Source: WHSW01 sp963742205
GTDB taxonomy: Bacteria > Actinomycetota > Thermoleophilia > Solirubrobacterales > 70-9
Direction of reading: 5' to 3'
Assembly (NCBI GenBank): GCA_963742205.1
Contig: CAVUKZ010000011.1
Location: forward strand, 62,001 to 126,000
DNA length: 64,000 nucleotides
Shown here: positions 16,402-25,953 of the stretch, piece after piece
Layout: every line of letters starts with the position of its first letter
Position numbering within the stretch: position 1 is the first letter of the stretch
Notes under the pieces: generated by a model
Told to the model about the DNA's origin: nothing
Database searches by the model: none
The model's input: the letters and a program-made list of their open reading frames with translations, nothing else
Translations under genes and position numbers: made by a program

Positions 16402-19354
16402 TCAGGGCTCGCTGAGGCGCAGCGAATAGGTCCCGGTGCGCTCGCCCAGGCCGCCGCCGTCGCGGACGAACAGCGTGTGGGTGCCACCGGTGTTCAGATG
16501 GCAGACGAAGTCGTCTGCGAAGGTCGAGGCGCACTCGGTCGACCCGTCGGTCTTCAGCACGTCGGTGAGCGGCTCCCATGTGCCCGAGAGGGTCGGCGCC
16601 TGCACCCGGACGTCGCTACCCGCGGGCCCGGTGAACCGCACGCAGTCGATGGCTCCGGCCGCGCTGACGCCGCGGGTCTGAGCGGGATCACCAACGCTCA
16701 CCAGGTCGCAGTCGGTCGGGGTCGGGAACTTCTCGAGCACGATCCTGTAGTTGGCGGTCTGCACGCCACCGTTGGCGTAGACGTAGACGCGGTTGGTGCC
16801 CGCGGCGTCGAGCAGGCAGGAGGTGTCGGTGGCGCTGGTCGGCCCGCAGACGGTGGTCCCGTTGGGGCGCACGACCTCGAACAGCAGGGTCGCCGGGGCC
16901 GGGGAGGTCTCGACCACGCGCACCTGCCAGCGCTGGCCCGAGGCGGCGCCGGCGTGCGAGAAGCAGTCCATCTCGACCTGCTGGTTGATCGCCCCGGTCT
17001 TGCCGGTCGGCCCGTAGGGCAGCGCCGTGCAGGCCGAGGGGTCGTTGAGGCGCTCCAATCGCAGGCGCCCGGTCCCGGTGCGCTCGCCCAGGCCGCCGCC
17101 GTCGCGGACGATCAGGGTGTGGGTGCCGCCGGTGGTCAGGGTGCAGGTCTGATCGTCGGCGAAGGTCGAGGCGCAGGCGGTCGAGCCGTCGGGTTTGAGG
17201 ATGTCGGTGAGCGGCTCCCAGGCGCCGGTCGAGTTGATCATCCGGGCGCGGATCACGTCCCCGGCGGCGCCGCTGAAGGTAAAGCAGTTGATCGCCCCGG
17301 CGTTGGCGACGTTGGCCACGTTGGTCGTCCCGTAGGCCGCCGCGGTGCAGTCGGTCGGGGTCGGGAACTTCTCGAGCACGATCCTGTAGTTGGCGGTCTG
17401 CACGCCGCCGGAGGCGTAGACGTAGACGCGGTTGGTGCCCGCGGCGTCGAGCAGGCAGGAGGTGTCGGTGGCGCTGGTCGGCCCGCAGACGGTGGTCCCG
17501 TTGGGGCGCACGACCTCGAACAGCAGGGTCGCCGGGGCCGGGGAGGTCTCGACCACGCGCACCTGCCAGCGCTGGCCCGAGGCGGCGCCGGCGTGCGAGA
17601 AGCAGTCGATCTCGACCTGCTGGTTGATCGCCCCGGTCTTGCCGGTCGGCCCGTAGGGCAGCGCCGTGCAGGCCGAGGGGTCGTTGAGGCGCTCCAGTCG
17701 CAGGCGCCCGGTCCCGGTGCGCTCGCCGAGGCCGCCGCCGTCGCGGACGATCAGCGGTGTGGTTGCCGCCGGTGGTCAGGGTGCAGGTCTGATCGTCGGC
17801 GAAGGTCGAGGCGCAGGCGGTCGAGCCGTCGGGTTTGAGGATGTCGGTGAGCGGCTCCCAGGCGCCGGTCGAGTTGATCATCCGGGCGCGGATCACGTCC
17901 CCGGCGGCGCCGCTGAAGGTAAAGCAGTTGATCGCCCCGGCGTTGGCGACGTTGGCCACGTTGGTCGTCCCGTAGGCCGCCGCGGTGCAGTCGGTCGGGG
18001 TCGGGAACTTCTCGAGCACGATCCTGTAGTTGGCGGTCTGCACGCCGCCGTAGGCGTAGACGTAGACGCGGTTGGTGCCCGCGGCGTCGAGCAGGCAGGA
18101 GGTGTCGGTGGCGCTGGTCGGCCCGCAGACGGTGGTCCCGTTGGGGCGCACGACCTCGAACAGCAGGGTCGCCGGGGCCGGGGAGGTCTCGACCACGCGC
18201 ACCTGCCAGCGCTGGCCCGAGGCGGCGCCGGCGTGCGAGAAGCAGTCGATCTCGACCTGCTGGTTGATCGCCCCGGTCTTGCCGGTCGGCCCGTAGGGCA
18301 GCGCCGTGCAGGCCGAGGGGTCGTTGAGGCGCTCCAATCGCAGGCGCCCGGTGCCGGTGCGCTCGCCGAGGCCGCCGCCGTCGCGGACGAACAGGGTGTG
18401 GGTGCCGCCGGTGGTCAGGGTGCAGGTCTGATCGTCGGCGAAGGTCGAGGCGCAGGCGGTCGAGCCGTCGGGTTTGAGGATGTCGGTGAGCGGCTCCCAG
18501 GCGCCGGTCGAGTTGATCATCCGGGCGCGGATCACGTCCCCGGCGGCGCCGCTGAAGGTAAAGCAGTTGATCGCCCCGGCGTTGGCGACGTTGGCCACGT
18601 TGGTCGTCCCGTAGGCCGCCGCGGTGCAGTCGGTCGGGGTCGGGAACTTCTCGAGCACGATCCTGTAGTTGGCGGTCTGCACGCCACCGTTGGCGTAGAC
18701 GTAGACGCGGTTGGTGCCCGCGGCGTCGAGCAGGCAGGAGGTGTCGGTGGCGCTGGTCGGCCCGCAGACGGTGGTCCCGTTGGGGCGCACGACCTCGAAC
18801 AGCAGGGTCGCCGGGGCCGGGGAGGTCTCGACCACGCGCACCTGCCAGCGCTGGCCCGAGGCGGCGCCGGCGTGCGAGAAGCAGTCCATCTCGACCTGCT
18901 GGTTGATCGCCCCGGTCTTGCCGGTCGGCCCATAGGGCAGCGCCGTGCAGGCCGAGGGGTCGTTGAGGCGCTCCACCGTGGTCACGAACGAGCCGTTGCC
19001 GGAGCCGTTGGAGTCGACGCGCAGCGTGTGGGTCCCGGTCGAGGTCAGCTCACAGGTCAAGTCGTCGGCGAAGGTCGGCCCGCAGACGACGCCGGCCCCG
19101 AAGCGGACGGAGGTCAGCGGGTTGACCGTGCCTGCGGTCGGGACCACCCGGACCCGGATCACATCCCCGTCGTTACCGGAGAACGTCAGGTCGCGCACCT
19201 GCACGCCGCTCGTGATCGTGCAGTTGATGCGCTCGCCGTAGGCGATGTCGCCGTCGCAGCCGACGGCGGCGGCGGGTTCGGAATGGCGCAACGACCAAGA
19301 CGCCGAGGCGACCAGCAGTCCCGCCAGCACCAGAGCCCTCCATCTCCAGGTCAC
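16402..19354 (-). CDS. Exported repeat protein, interrupted by a 1-base frameshift
   Basis: The gene reads as one exported protein of about 983 residues if an extra base near 17755 is removed; as written, the frame from the GTG start at 19354 breaks there and continues in the next frame to the stop at 16402. The signal peptide is ALVLAGLLVASASWS. The mature protein has paired ~105-residue modules, each with cysteines, a TSATDTSC or FADDQTC turn, then GTHTLFVRDGGGLGERTG. This resembles pre-peptidase C-terminal (PPC-like) beta-sandwich domains, though that is a fold guess. Three and a half units are nearly identical; the first and last modules are diverged. It is transcribed towards the mce operon. 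Function unknown, probably a surface or secreted protein. Confidence 0.75.
16708..18975 (-). repeat. Near-identical 639-bp tandem repeats, about 3.5 copies
   Basis: A marker block beginning gcagtcggtcggggtcggg recurs at 16708, 17347, 17987 and 18626, giving spacings of 639, 640 and 639 bases. Adjacent units differ at only a handful of positions. The 640-base spacing shows that the second full unit carries one extra base, and the break is at 17755 (tcagCggtgtggttgcc against tcagggtgtgggtgcc in the others). The repeats encode 213-residue units inside the exported protein. Confidence 0.9.
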
Positions 19355-19447
19355 CGCGCAAACCTACAGCCGCCTGCCCCGATGTCAAACGGTGCGGACA
19401 CGACTCGTAAACGCGGTCGCACGGGAGGCTGAATTAGAGTCGCGCGC

Positions 19448-20813
19448 ATGAATGGCATCGCCGAGCTGCAGATCGAAGGACGTATCGCCACCCCCGACGA
19501 CGCCGATTGGGAGGCGGCCCGCCAGGCCTGGAACCTCGCGGCGGACCCGCAACCGAGCGCCGCGGCGTTCGTCGAGAGCGCTGCCGACGTGGCCGCCGTG
19601 CTCCGCTACTGCGCCGACAACGGCCTGCGCGCGCTCGGCCAGAGCACCGGGCATGGGGCGGCCGCGGTCGGCGCCCTCGACGACACGGTCGTGATCAAGA
19701 CCGAGCGGATGCGCGGGATCGAGATCGACCCCGAGGCGGAGACCGCCCGGGTCGAGGCCGGGGTGCTCGCCCTCGAGCTCGGCGAAGAGGCGGCCAAGCA
19801 CGGGCTGTGCTCGATGCCGGGGTCCTCGCCCGACGTCGGGATCACGGGCTACACGCTCGGCGGCGGTCTCAGCTGGCTGGGTCGCCAGTACGGGTTCGCC
19901 TGCAACCGGGTTGGGGCGATCGAGGTCGTGACGGCCGACGGCGAGGCGCGCACGGTCGATGCGAACAACGAGCCCGACCTCTTCTGGGCTCTGCGCGGCG
20001 GTGGCGGCGGGTACGCGATCGTCACCGCCCTGCACCTCGACCTGATCCCCCTCGCCGAGGTCTACGGCGGGGTGCTGATCTTTCCCGCGGAGGTCGGCGC
20101 CGAGGCCGTACGCGCCTACCGCGACTGGACCCGGACCGTCGGCGAGGAGGTGACGTCGGTCGTGCGATTCCTGCGCCCGCCGCCGTTCCCGGACGTCCCG
20201 GAGCCCCTGCGCGACAAGCCCCTGCTGACGATCGACGCCGCCTGCATCGTCGACGAGGCCGAGGGCGAGCGGCTGATCGCGCCGCTGCGCGAACTCGGCG
20301 AGCCGATCATGGACACATTCGCCCAGATGCCGGTCGCCGGGCTGAGCCGCATCCACATGGATCCCGAGCAGCCGGTCCCGGCCCTCGGCCACCATGCGCT
20401 GATCCCGGAGCTCACCGACGAAGCGATCGAGGCGTTCTATGGGGCCGTCGGCCCAGAGGCCGGGTCGCCGCTGCTGCTCGCCGAGCTCCGCCACATCGGC
20501 GGCGCGCTGGGGCGGCCGGCGGATGACGCCGGGGCGCTCGATCACCTCGACGGGGACTTCGTGATGCTCGGACTCGGGATGAAGATCAGCCCGGAGATGG
20601 AGCAGGCGGTCGCCGGTGCGCTGGATGGGCTGCATGAGACGATGGCTCCCTGGGCGGCCGAGGGCGGTTACTTCAACTTTGCCGAGCGTCCCAGCGACGT
20701 CGAGGCGATCCTGCCCGCCGACACCTGCCGACGGCTCGGCGAGGTGAAGCGCCGCTGGGATCCCGAACGGGATCGTGCGCGCCAACCACATGCTGGCCCT
20801 CGAGCCCGCCTGA
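19448..20813 (+). CDS. FAD-linked oxidoreductase (berberine-bridge type), frameshifted near its end
   Basis: A PCMH-type FAD-binding oxidoreductase of about 454 residues. The N-terminal FAD domain contains GQSTGHGAAAVG (about residues 60-71), where the histidine is the usual 8-alpha flavin attachment site, then GYTLGGGLSWLGRQYG and NEPDLFWALRGGGGG. The second attachment cysteine of bicovalent family members is replaced (GSSPDVG). The C-terminus normally ends with an N-H/Y-FAD-contact segment. Here one extra C in the run at 20762-20764 breaks the frame; removing it restores DPNGIVRANHMLALEPA and a stop at 20811-20813. Substrate unknown. It is divergent from the repeat protein gene. Confidence 0.82.
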
Positions 20814-20846
20814 GGGCCCCGCCGTCAGCGCGATAGCTTGCCCCGC

Positions 20847-21589
20847 ATGACCCTCGGGCTCCCCGACGGCATCAAGGCCTGCCTCTTCGACCTCGACGGG
20901 GTGCTGACGCAGACCGCGAAGGTCCACGCCAAGGCGTGGAAGCAGATGTTCGACGACTACCTGCGCCAGCGGGCCGCCGCGAACGGGGACGAGTTTCGCG
21001 CGTTCGACATCCGCGACGACTACGACCGGTACGTGGACGGCAAGCCGCGGGGCGACGGCGTGCGCTCGTTCCTGGAGTCCCGCGGGATCGACCTCCCCGA
21101 GGGCTCGGCCGATGATCCGCCCGAGGCCGAGACGATCGTCGGGCTCGGAAACCGCAAGAACGAGATCGTGCTGCGGTTGATCGACGAGCAGGGCGTCGAG
21201 CCGTACGACGGCTCGGTGCGCTACGTGCGGGCCGCGACCGACGCCGGGCTGCGACGGGCGGTCGTCTCGTCGAGCACCAACTGCCGCGCCGTCCTGCAGG
21301 CCGCCGGGATCGAGGACCTCTTCGAGGAGATCGTCGACGGCCACGTCGCCCAGCGGGAGCACCTCGCCGGCAAGCCGGCGCCCGACACCTACCTCGCCGG
21401 CGCGCAGCAAGCTCGGCGTCGAGCCGCAGGAGGCGGCGGTGTACGAGGACGCGCTGGCCGGCGTCGAGGCGGGCCGCGCGGGCGACTTCGGCTACGTGGT
21501 CGGCGTGGATCGCGTCGGCCAGGCCGACGGCGCTGCGCGAGCACGGCGGCGACGTCGTCGTCGAGGACCTGGCGGAGCTGCTCGATTGA
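20847..21589 (+). CDS. pgmB: Beta-phosphoglucomutase (HAD family), two frameshifts
   Basis: Converts beta-glucose 1-phosphate to glucose 6-phosphate. The ATG is at 20847. HAD motif I DLDGVLTQT is at about residues 13-21, followed by a helical cap with FLESRGIDLP, motif II VVSSSTN and motif III GKPAPDTYLAGA. With extra bases removed near 21408 (cagCaag) and 21529-21530 (gacGgcg), the frame continues through LGVEPQEAAVYEDALAGVEA and ends EDLAELLD, giving 246 residues, a normal length for the family. Its stop overlaps the start of the GH65 gene in a TTGA. This is the classic pairing, because the phosphorylase releases beta-glucose 1-phosphate. Frameshift status is discussed in the findings. Confidence 0.85.
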
Positions 21590-23946
21590 TCCGCCACGGG
21601 TCGTACGACGTCGCGCCCTGGGAGGTGCGCGAGCGCACGCTCGACCTGGACGTCCTGGCGCAGTCGGAGTCCGTGTTCGCGCTGTCGAACGGGCACATCG
21701 GGCTGCGCGGCAACCTCGACGAGGGCGAGCCCTACGGCCTGCCCGGGCACCTACCTCAACGGCTTCTACGAGACGATGCCGCTGCCGTACGCGGAGGCCG
21801 GCTACGGCTACCCGGAGTCGGGCCAGAGCGTGGTCAACGCGACCAACGGCAAGATCATCCGGCTGCTGGTCGCCGACGAGCCGTTCGACCTGCGTTACGG
21901 GCGCCTGCGGCAGCCACGAGCGCACGCTCGACCTGCGCGCCGGCACCCTGACGCGGGAGGTCGAGTGGACCTCGCCCACCGAGGACACGCGTGAAGCTCC
22001 GCACGACCCGGCTGGTGTCGCTCGCCCAGCGGGCGATCGCCGCGATCGAGTACATCGTCGAGCCGGTCGACAAGCCGCTGCGGATCGTCGTCCAGTCGGA
22101 GCTGGTCGCCAACGAGCCGCTGCCGCGCGACGAGAGCGACCCGCGCGCGCGCGATGCTGCCAGGGCGGCCCTCGAGTCCGAGCGTCACGGCACGCACGAC
22201 CTGCGCGCGATCCTCGTGCACCGGACGAAGTCGCAGCGAGCTGCGGATGGCCGCCGGCTACGACCACGTGGTCGAGTGCGCGCAGGACCTGCAGACGGCC
22301 TCGCAGTCCGAGCCGGACTTCGCGCGCACGACCTTCTCGGCCGAGATCGAGCCCGGCTCGCCGCTGCGGCTGGTCAAGTTCATCGCCTACGGCTGGTCGG
22401 CGCGGCGCTCGATGCCGGCGCTGCGCGACCAGGTCTCGGCGGGACTCGCCGAGGCCAAGCACACCGGCTGGGAGGACCTCGTGCGGCTGCAGCGCGAGTA
22501 CCTGGACGAGTTCTGGGAGCGCGCCGACGTGGAGATCGACGGCGAGCCGCGGCTGCAGCAGGCGCTGCGCTTCGGCATGTTCCACGTGGTACAGTCCGGG
22601 GCGCGCAACGAGGGCCGCGCGATCCCGGCCAAGGGCCTCACCGGCTCCGGGTACGACGGGCACGCGTTCTGGGACACGGAGACGTTCGTGCTCCCGATGC
22701 TCACCTACGCGCTGCCGTCGGCCGCCCGCGACGCGCTGCGGTGGCGCCACGCGACGCTCGACAAGGCGCAGCACCGCGCCGCGCAGCTCGGGCTCGAGGG
22801 CGCCGCGTTCCCGTGGCGGACGATCGCGGGCGAGGAGTGCTCGAGCTACTGGCCGGCCGGCACCGCGGCGTTCCACATCAACGCCGACATCGCCCACGCC
22901 GTCTCGAAGTACATCAACGCGACCGGTGATGACGACTTCATCGAGGACTGCGGCGGCGAGCTGCTCGTGGAGACCGCCCGGCTGTGGCGCTCGATCGGGC
23001 ACCACGACAGCCGCGGCAACTTCCGCATCGACGGGGTCACCGGCCCCGATGAGTACAGCGCGGTCGCCGACAACAACGTGTTCACCAACCTCGCGGCGCG
23101 GCGGAACCTGCTGGACGCCGCCGACAACGTCGGAGCACCGGCCGGAGCTCGCCCACCGCCTGGGCGTCGATGCGGAGGAGGCGGCGGCGTGGCGAGACGC
23201 CGCCAACGCGATGACGATCCCCTACGACGAGGCGCTCGGCGTGCACCCCCAGTCCGAGGGCTACACCGACCACGCGCCGTGGAACTTCGAGCGACACCCC
23301 CGACGACGCCTTCCCGCTGTTCCTGCACTACCCGTACTTCGACCTCTACCGCAAGCAGGTGGTCAAGCAGGCCGACCTGGTGCTCGCTCTCGCCCTGTTC
23401 GGCGACCGCTTCACCGCCGAGGAGAAGGCGCGCGACTTCGCCTACTACGAGCCGCTGACCGTGCGCGACTCCTCGCTCTCGGCCTGCACGCAGGCGGTGA
23501 TCGCGGCCGAGGTCGGGCACATGGACCTCGCCTACGCGTACATGACCGAGGCGGCGTTCATGGACCTCGACGACCTCGAGCACAACTCCCGCGACGGCGT
23601 CCACATGGCCTCGCTCGCGGGCGCCTGGATCGCCGCCGTGGCCGGCTTCGGGGGGATGCGGGATTTCGGCGGCGAGCTGACCTTCATGCCACGGCTGCCA
23701 GATCAGCTCACGCGGCTGCGCTACCGCCTCGGGTTCCGCGGTCGCGTGCTCGAGGTCAAGGTGACCTCGAAGCAGGCCGCCTACACCCTCCACTCGGGCG
23801 AGCCGCTGAAGATCCTCCACCACGGGGAGGAGATCGAGGTCTCCGAGACGGAGACGGTCAAGCGCGCGATCCCGCATCTGAGGCCCGGCAAGCAGCCGCG
23901 TCAGCCCCCGCACCGCGAGCCCTTCGGGGCCCGCGGAAGCGGCTGA
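21586..23946 (+). CDS. Glycoside hydrolase family 65 disaccharide phosphorylase, six frameshifts
   Basis: A GH65 phosphorylase (maltose, trehalose or kojibiose type) of about 784 residues once six single-base insertions are removed (near 21748, 21909, 21983, 22234, 23132 and 23292). The TTG start overlaps the pgmB stop. The N-terminal super-sandwich domain begins with YDVAPWEVRERTLDL and ESVFALSNGHIGLRGNLDEG. The (alpha/alpha)6 catalytic domain has GYDGHAFWDTETFVLPML and RIDGVTGPDEYSAVADNN, where the glutamate in PDEY is the family's general acid. C-terminal parts include HNSRDGVHMASLAGAW and LTFMPRLP. It phosphorolyses an alpha-glucosyl disaccharide to glucose and beta-glucose 1-phosphate. 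Which disaccharide cannot be told from these motifs. Confidence 0.85.
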
Positions 23947-23958
23947 GGTCGAATCCGC

Positions 23959-24733
23959 GTGGCCGTTGACCTCGATCGGCCGGTCCGCCGCCTGCTGCCC
24001 GAGCACGACCGCACCACGATCGGGACCCAGCTCGGCGGGCTCGACCTGACGGGTCGCGCGCGCGAGGACCGCCCGTACGTGGTCACCAACTTCGCGCTCA
24101 CCCTCGACGGCCACGCGACGATCTCCGGGCGCTCCGGCGCGATCGGCTCCGATGCCGACACGACGATGCTCGTCGGGCTGCGGACCCTGGTCGACGCGGT
24201 GATGATCGGCGGGGGCACGATGCGGGCCGAGCGGTACGGGCCGCCCGTGAGCGATCCGGCAAAGCGCGAGTTGCGCCAGCGGCGCGGGCTGGCGCCCAAC
24301 CCGCTGATGGTGGTCGTCTCGGGCAGCCTCGACATCCCCTGGGACGCGCCCCTCTTCACCGCGGGGGAGGGGGAGGTGCTCATCTGCACGTCCTCCGACG
24401 CCGATCCACCGGCGACCGCGACCCCGGTCGAGCTCCTTCGCCAGCCGGACCGCTGCGATCTGCGCCGCCTCCTGGCGCCACCTGCGCGCCGATCGCGAGG
24501 TTCGAGCGCTGCTCTGCGAGGGCGGCCCGCGCATCCACGGCGAGCTGGTCGAGGGCGGCCTGGTGGACGAGCTGTTCGTCACCCACGCGCCGAAGCTCGG
24601 CGGCGGGGTCGGACCCGGGCTGATCGCCGGCCTGCCCGAGCACGAGCGCGACCTCGAGCTCGCCTGGCTGCTGGCCGAGGAGTCGACCGGGGAGCTCTTC
24701 GGCCGATATTTGACCGGGGCCACGGACGGGTAG
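23959..24733 (+). CDS. RibD C-terminal (DHFR-like) reductase domain protein, one frameshift
   Basis: A stand-alone pyrimidine-reductase-like domain, about 257 residues after removing an extra C near 24478. NADPH-binding and substrate motifs are visible: RPYVVTNFALTLDGHATISG, IGSDADTTMLVGLRTLVDAV, GGGTMRAERYGPP and, after the break, ALLCEGGPRIHGELVEGGLV, DELFVTHAPKLGGG. The N-terminal deaminase domain of bifunctional RibD is absent. Such single-domain relatives reduce diverse pteridine or pyrimidine-like compounds, so a role in riboflavin synthesis is possible but unproven. The GTG start is 13 bases after the GH65 stop. Confidence 0.78.
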
Positions 24734-24743
24734 TCAGGCTGCG

Positions 24744-25235
24744 ATGGAGCTCGTCGACTACACCGACGACGACCTCGCGCTCAGCGTCGCGCTCGAGACC
24801 GATCCCGTCGTGATGGCGGAGCTCGGCGGACCACGGTCGCTGGAGTCGATCGAGAAGGTCCACCCGCGGCGGGTCGCGCCGTCCGCCGACGGCGGCATGT
24901 GGCTCAACGTCGTGCTCGAGGACGAGCCGGAGCCCGTGGGGGCGATCGGCGTGTGGTGGTCGGAGTGGCAGGACGAGGAGTTGTGGGAGGTCGGCTGGAT
25001 GCTGCGGCCGCAGTTCCACGGACGGGGGCTCGGCAGCGAGGCGCTCGGGATGCTGATCGAGCGCCTGCGCGCGGACCCGAAGTTCGACGTGGTGCACGCG
25101 TTCCCGGGCGCCACCAACGCGCCGTCGAACGGGCTCTGTAGGAAGTTCGGCTTCGAGCTGCTCGGCGGCGGCGAGGTTGAGTTCGCCGGCCGGCCGCTGA
25201 CCGTGAACCACTGGTCGCTGCGAACGGACGCCTGA
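24744..25235 (+). CDS. GNAT family N-acetyltransferase
   Basis: A 163-aa protein with the GNAT fold order: an N-terminal strand and helices, a beta4-alpha3 acetyl-CoA pyrophosphate loop RPQFHGRGLGSEA at about residues 92-104 (the Q/R-x-x-G-x-G/A motif), then AFPGATNAPSNGLCRKFGF typical of motif B. It resembles the RimJ/RimL-like group that acetylates small molecules or protein termini; substrate unknown. It starts 10 bases after the RibD-like gene and may be cotranscribed. No frameshift is seen here, in contrast to the preceding genes. Confidence 0.85.
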   Translation: MELVDYTDDDLALSVALETDPVVMAELGGPRSLESIEKVHPRRVAPSADGGMWLNVVLEDEPEPVGAIGVWWSEWQDEELWEVGWMLRPQFHGRGLGSEALGMLIERLRADPKFDVVHAFPGATNAPSNGLCRKFGFELLGGGEVEFAGRPLTVNHWSLRTDA

Positions 25236-25236
25236 G

Positions 25237-25944
25237 TCAGGCCGGGGTGGGCACCGCGTACTCGCCGGTCTCGTCGGGGATCAGCCCCGCCTGCTCGGAC
25301 TCGCGCTCGCCGCGTCGCAACATCCGCAGCCCGAGGAGGGTCGCCGCCAGCAGGCCGGTGGTCCCGAGGCTGAGCTGGACGCTCAACAACCCTTCCCGCG
25401 ACCAGTAGACATCGTCGAGCTCGAGCAGCAGCGCCGCCTCGTCGAAGGTGAGGCCGATCCCGGCGCCGAACGGCAGGGCGAGGGCCTGCTCGAGCTTGTC
25501 GCTCTGCGTGATCAGCCCCGCGCCGCCGGCGGCGAACGCGGTCAGGATCCCGGGGACGAAGTGGTGCACGTGGCGGCCGCGCACCTTGACGTTGCTGGTC
25601 GGCCACCAGCCGTTGCGGATGCCCCAGGTGGAGAGCCGCATGAGCGCGAAGCCGCCCACGAATCCGCTGAGCATGTTGAAGAGGATCGTCTCGCCCTTGG
25701 GCGCCGCGACATAGCCCTCGATCGCGACGGTGACCGTGTCCTGGGTCGCCAGGGTCGCCGCCTCGAGCGCGTGCTCGGCCGTCTCGATCACACCTGTGTC
25801 GGCCGGGGCACCCGCGGTCCGGCGGCGGGCCATGCGGGCGAACTGTCCCGCGAAAGCCGCGGCGGACGTGGCGATCGCGGCCCCGGCGAGGCCGAGGGTC
25901 AGCCGGTCGGCGCGACCACGGTTCCTGCGTCGCCGTGCGAACAC
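25237..25944 (-). CDS. Conserved integral membrane protein of unknown function
   Basis: A 235-aa membrane protein. A basic N-terminus precedes a hydrophobic helix (LTLGLAGAAIATSAAAFAGQ). Further segments are at FNMLSGFVGGFALMRL, HHFVPGILTAFAAGGAGLIT, LALPFGAGIGLTFDEAALLL and LSLGTTGLLAATLLGLRML. The motif GRHVHHFVPG and the acidic FDEAALLLELDDVYW look functionally important and could bind metal, but I do not recognise a characterised family. It is convergent with the GNAT gene (1 base between stops) and lies 9 bases after the sugar dehydrogenase in the same direction. Confidence 0.75.
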   Translation of the reverse strand: MFARRRRNRGRADRLTLGLAGAAIATSAAAFAGQFARMARRRTAGAPADTGVIETAEHALEAATLATQDTVTVAIEGYVAAPKGETILFNMLSGFVGGFALMRLSTWGIRNGWWPTSNVKVRGRHVHHFVPGILTAFAAGGAGLITQSDKLEQALALPFGAGIGLTFDEAALLLELDDVYWSREGLLSVQLSLGTTGLLAATLLGLRMLRRGERESEQAGLIPDETGEYAVPTPA

Positions 25945-25953
25945 CGGGGCGCC

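Noticed and set aside
16708..18975. CRISPR-like or minisatellite array
   Set aside because: The 639-bp units are in-frame coding repeats without spacers.
20847..23946. Programmed ribosomal frameshifting as the explanation for the breaks
   Set aside because: Six shifts in one gene, with no shared slippery sequence or downstream structure, make this far less likely than sequence error.
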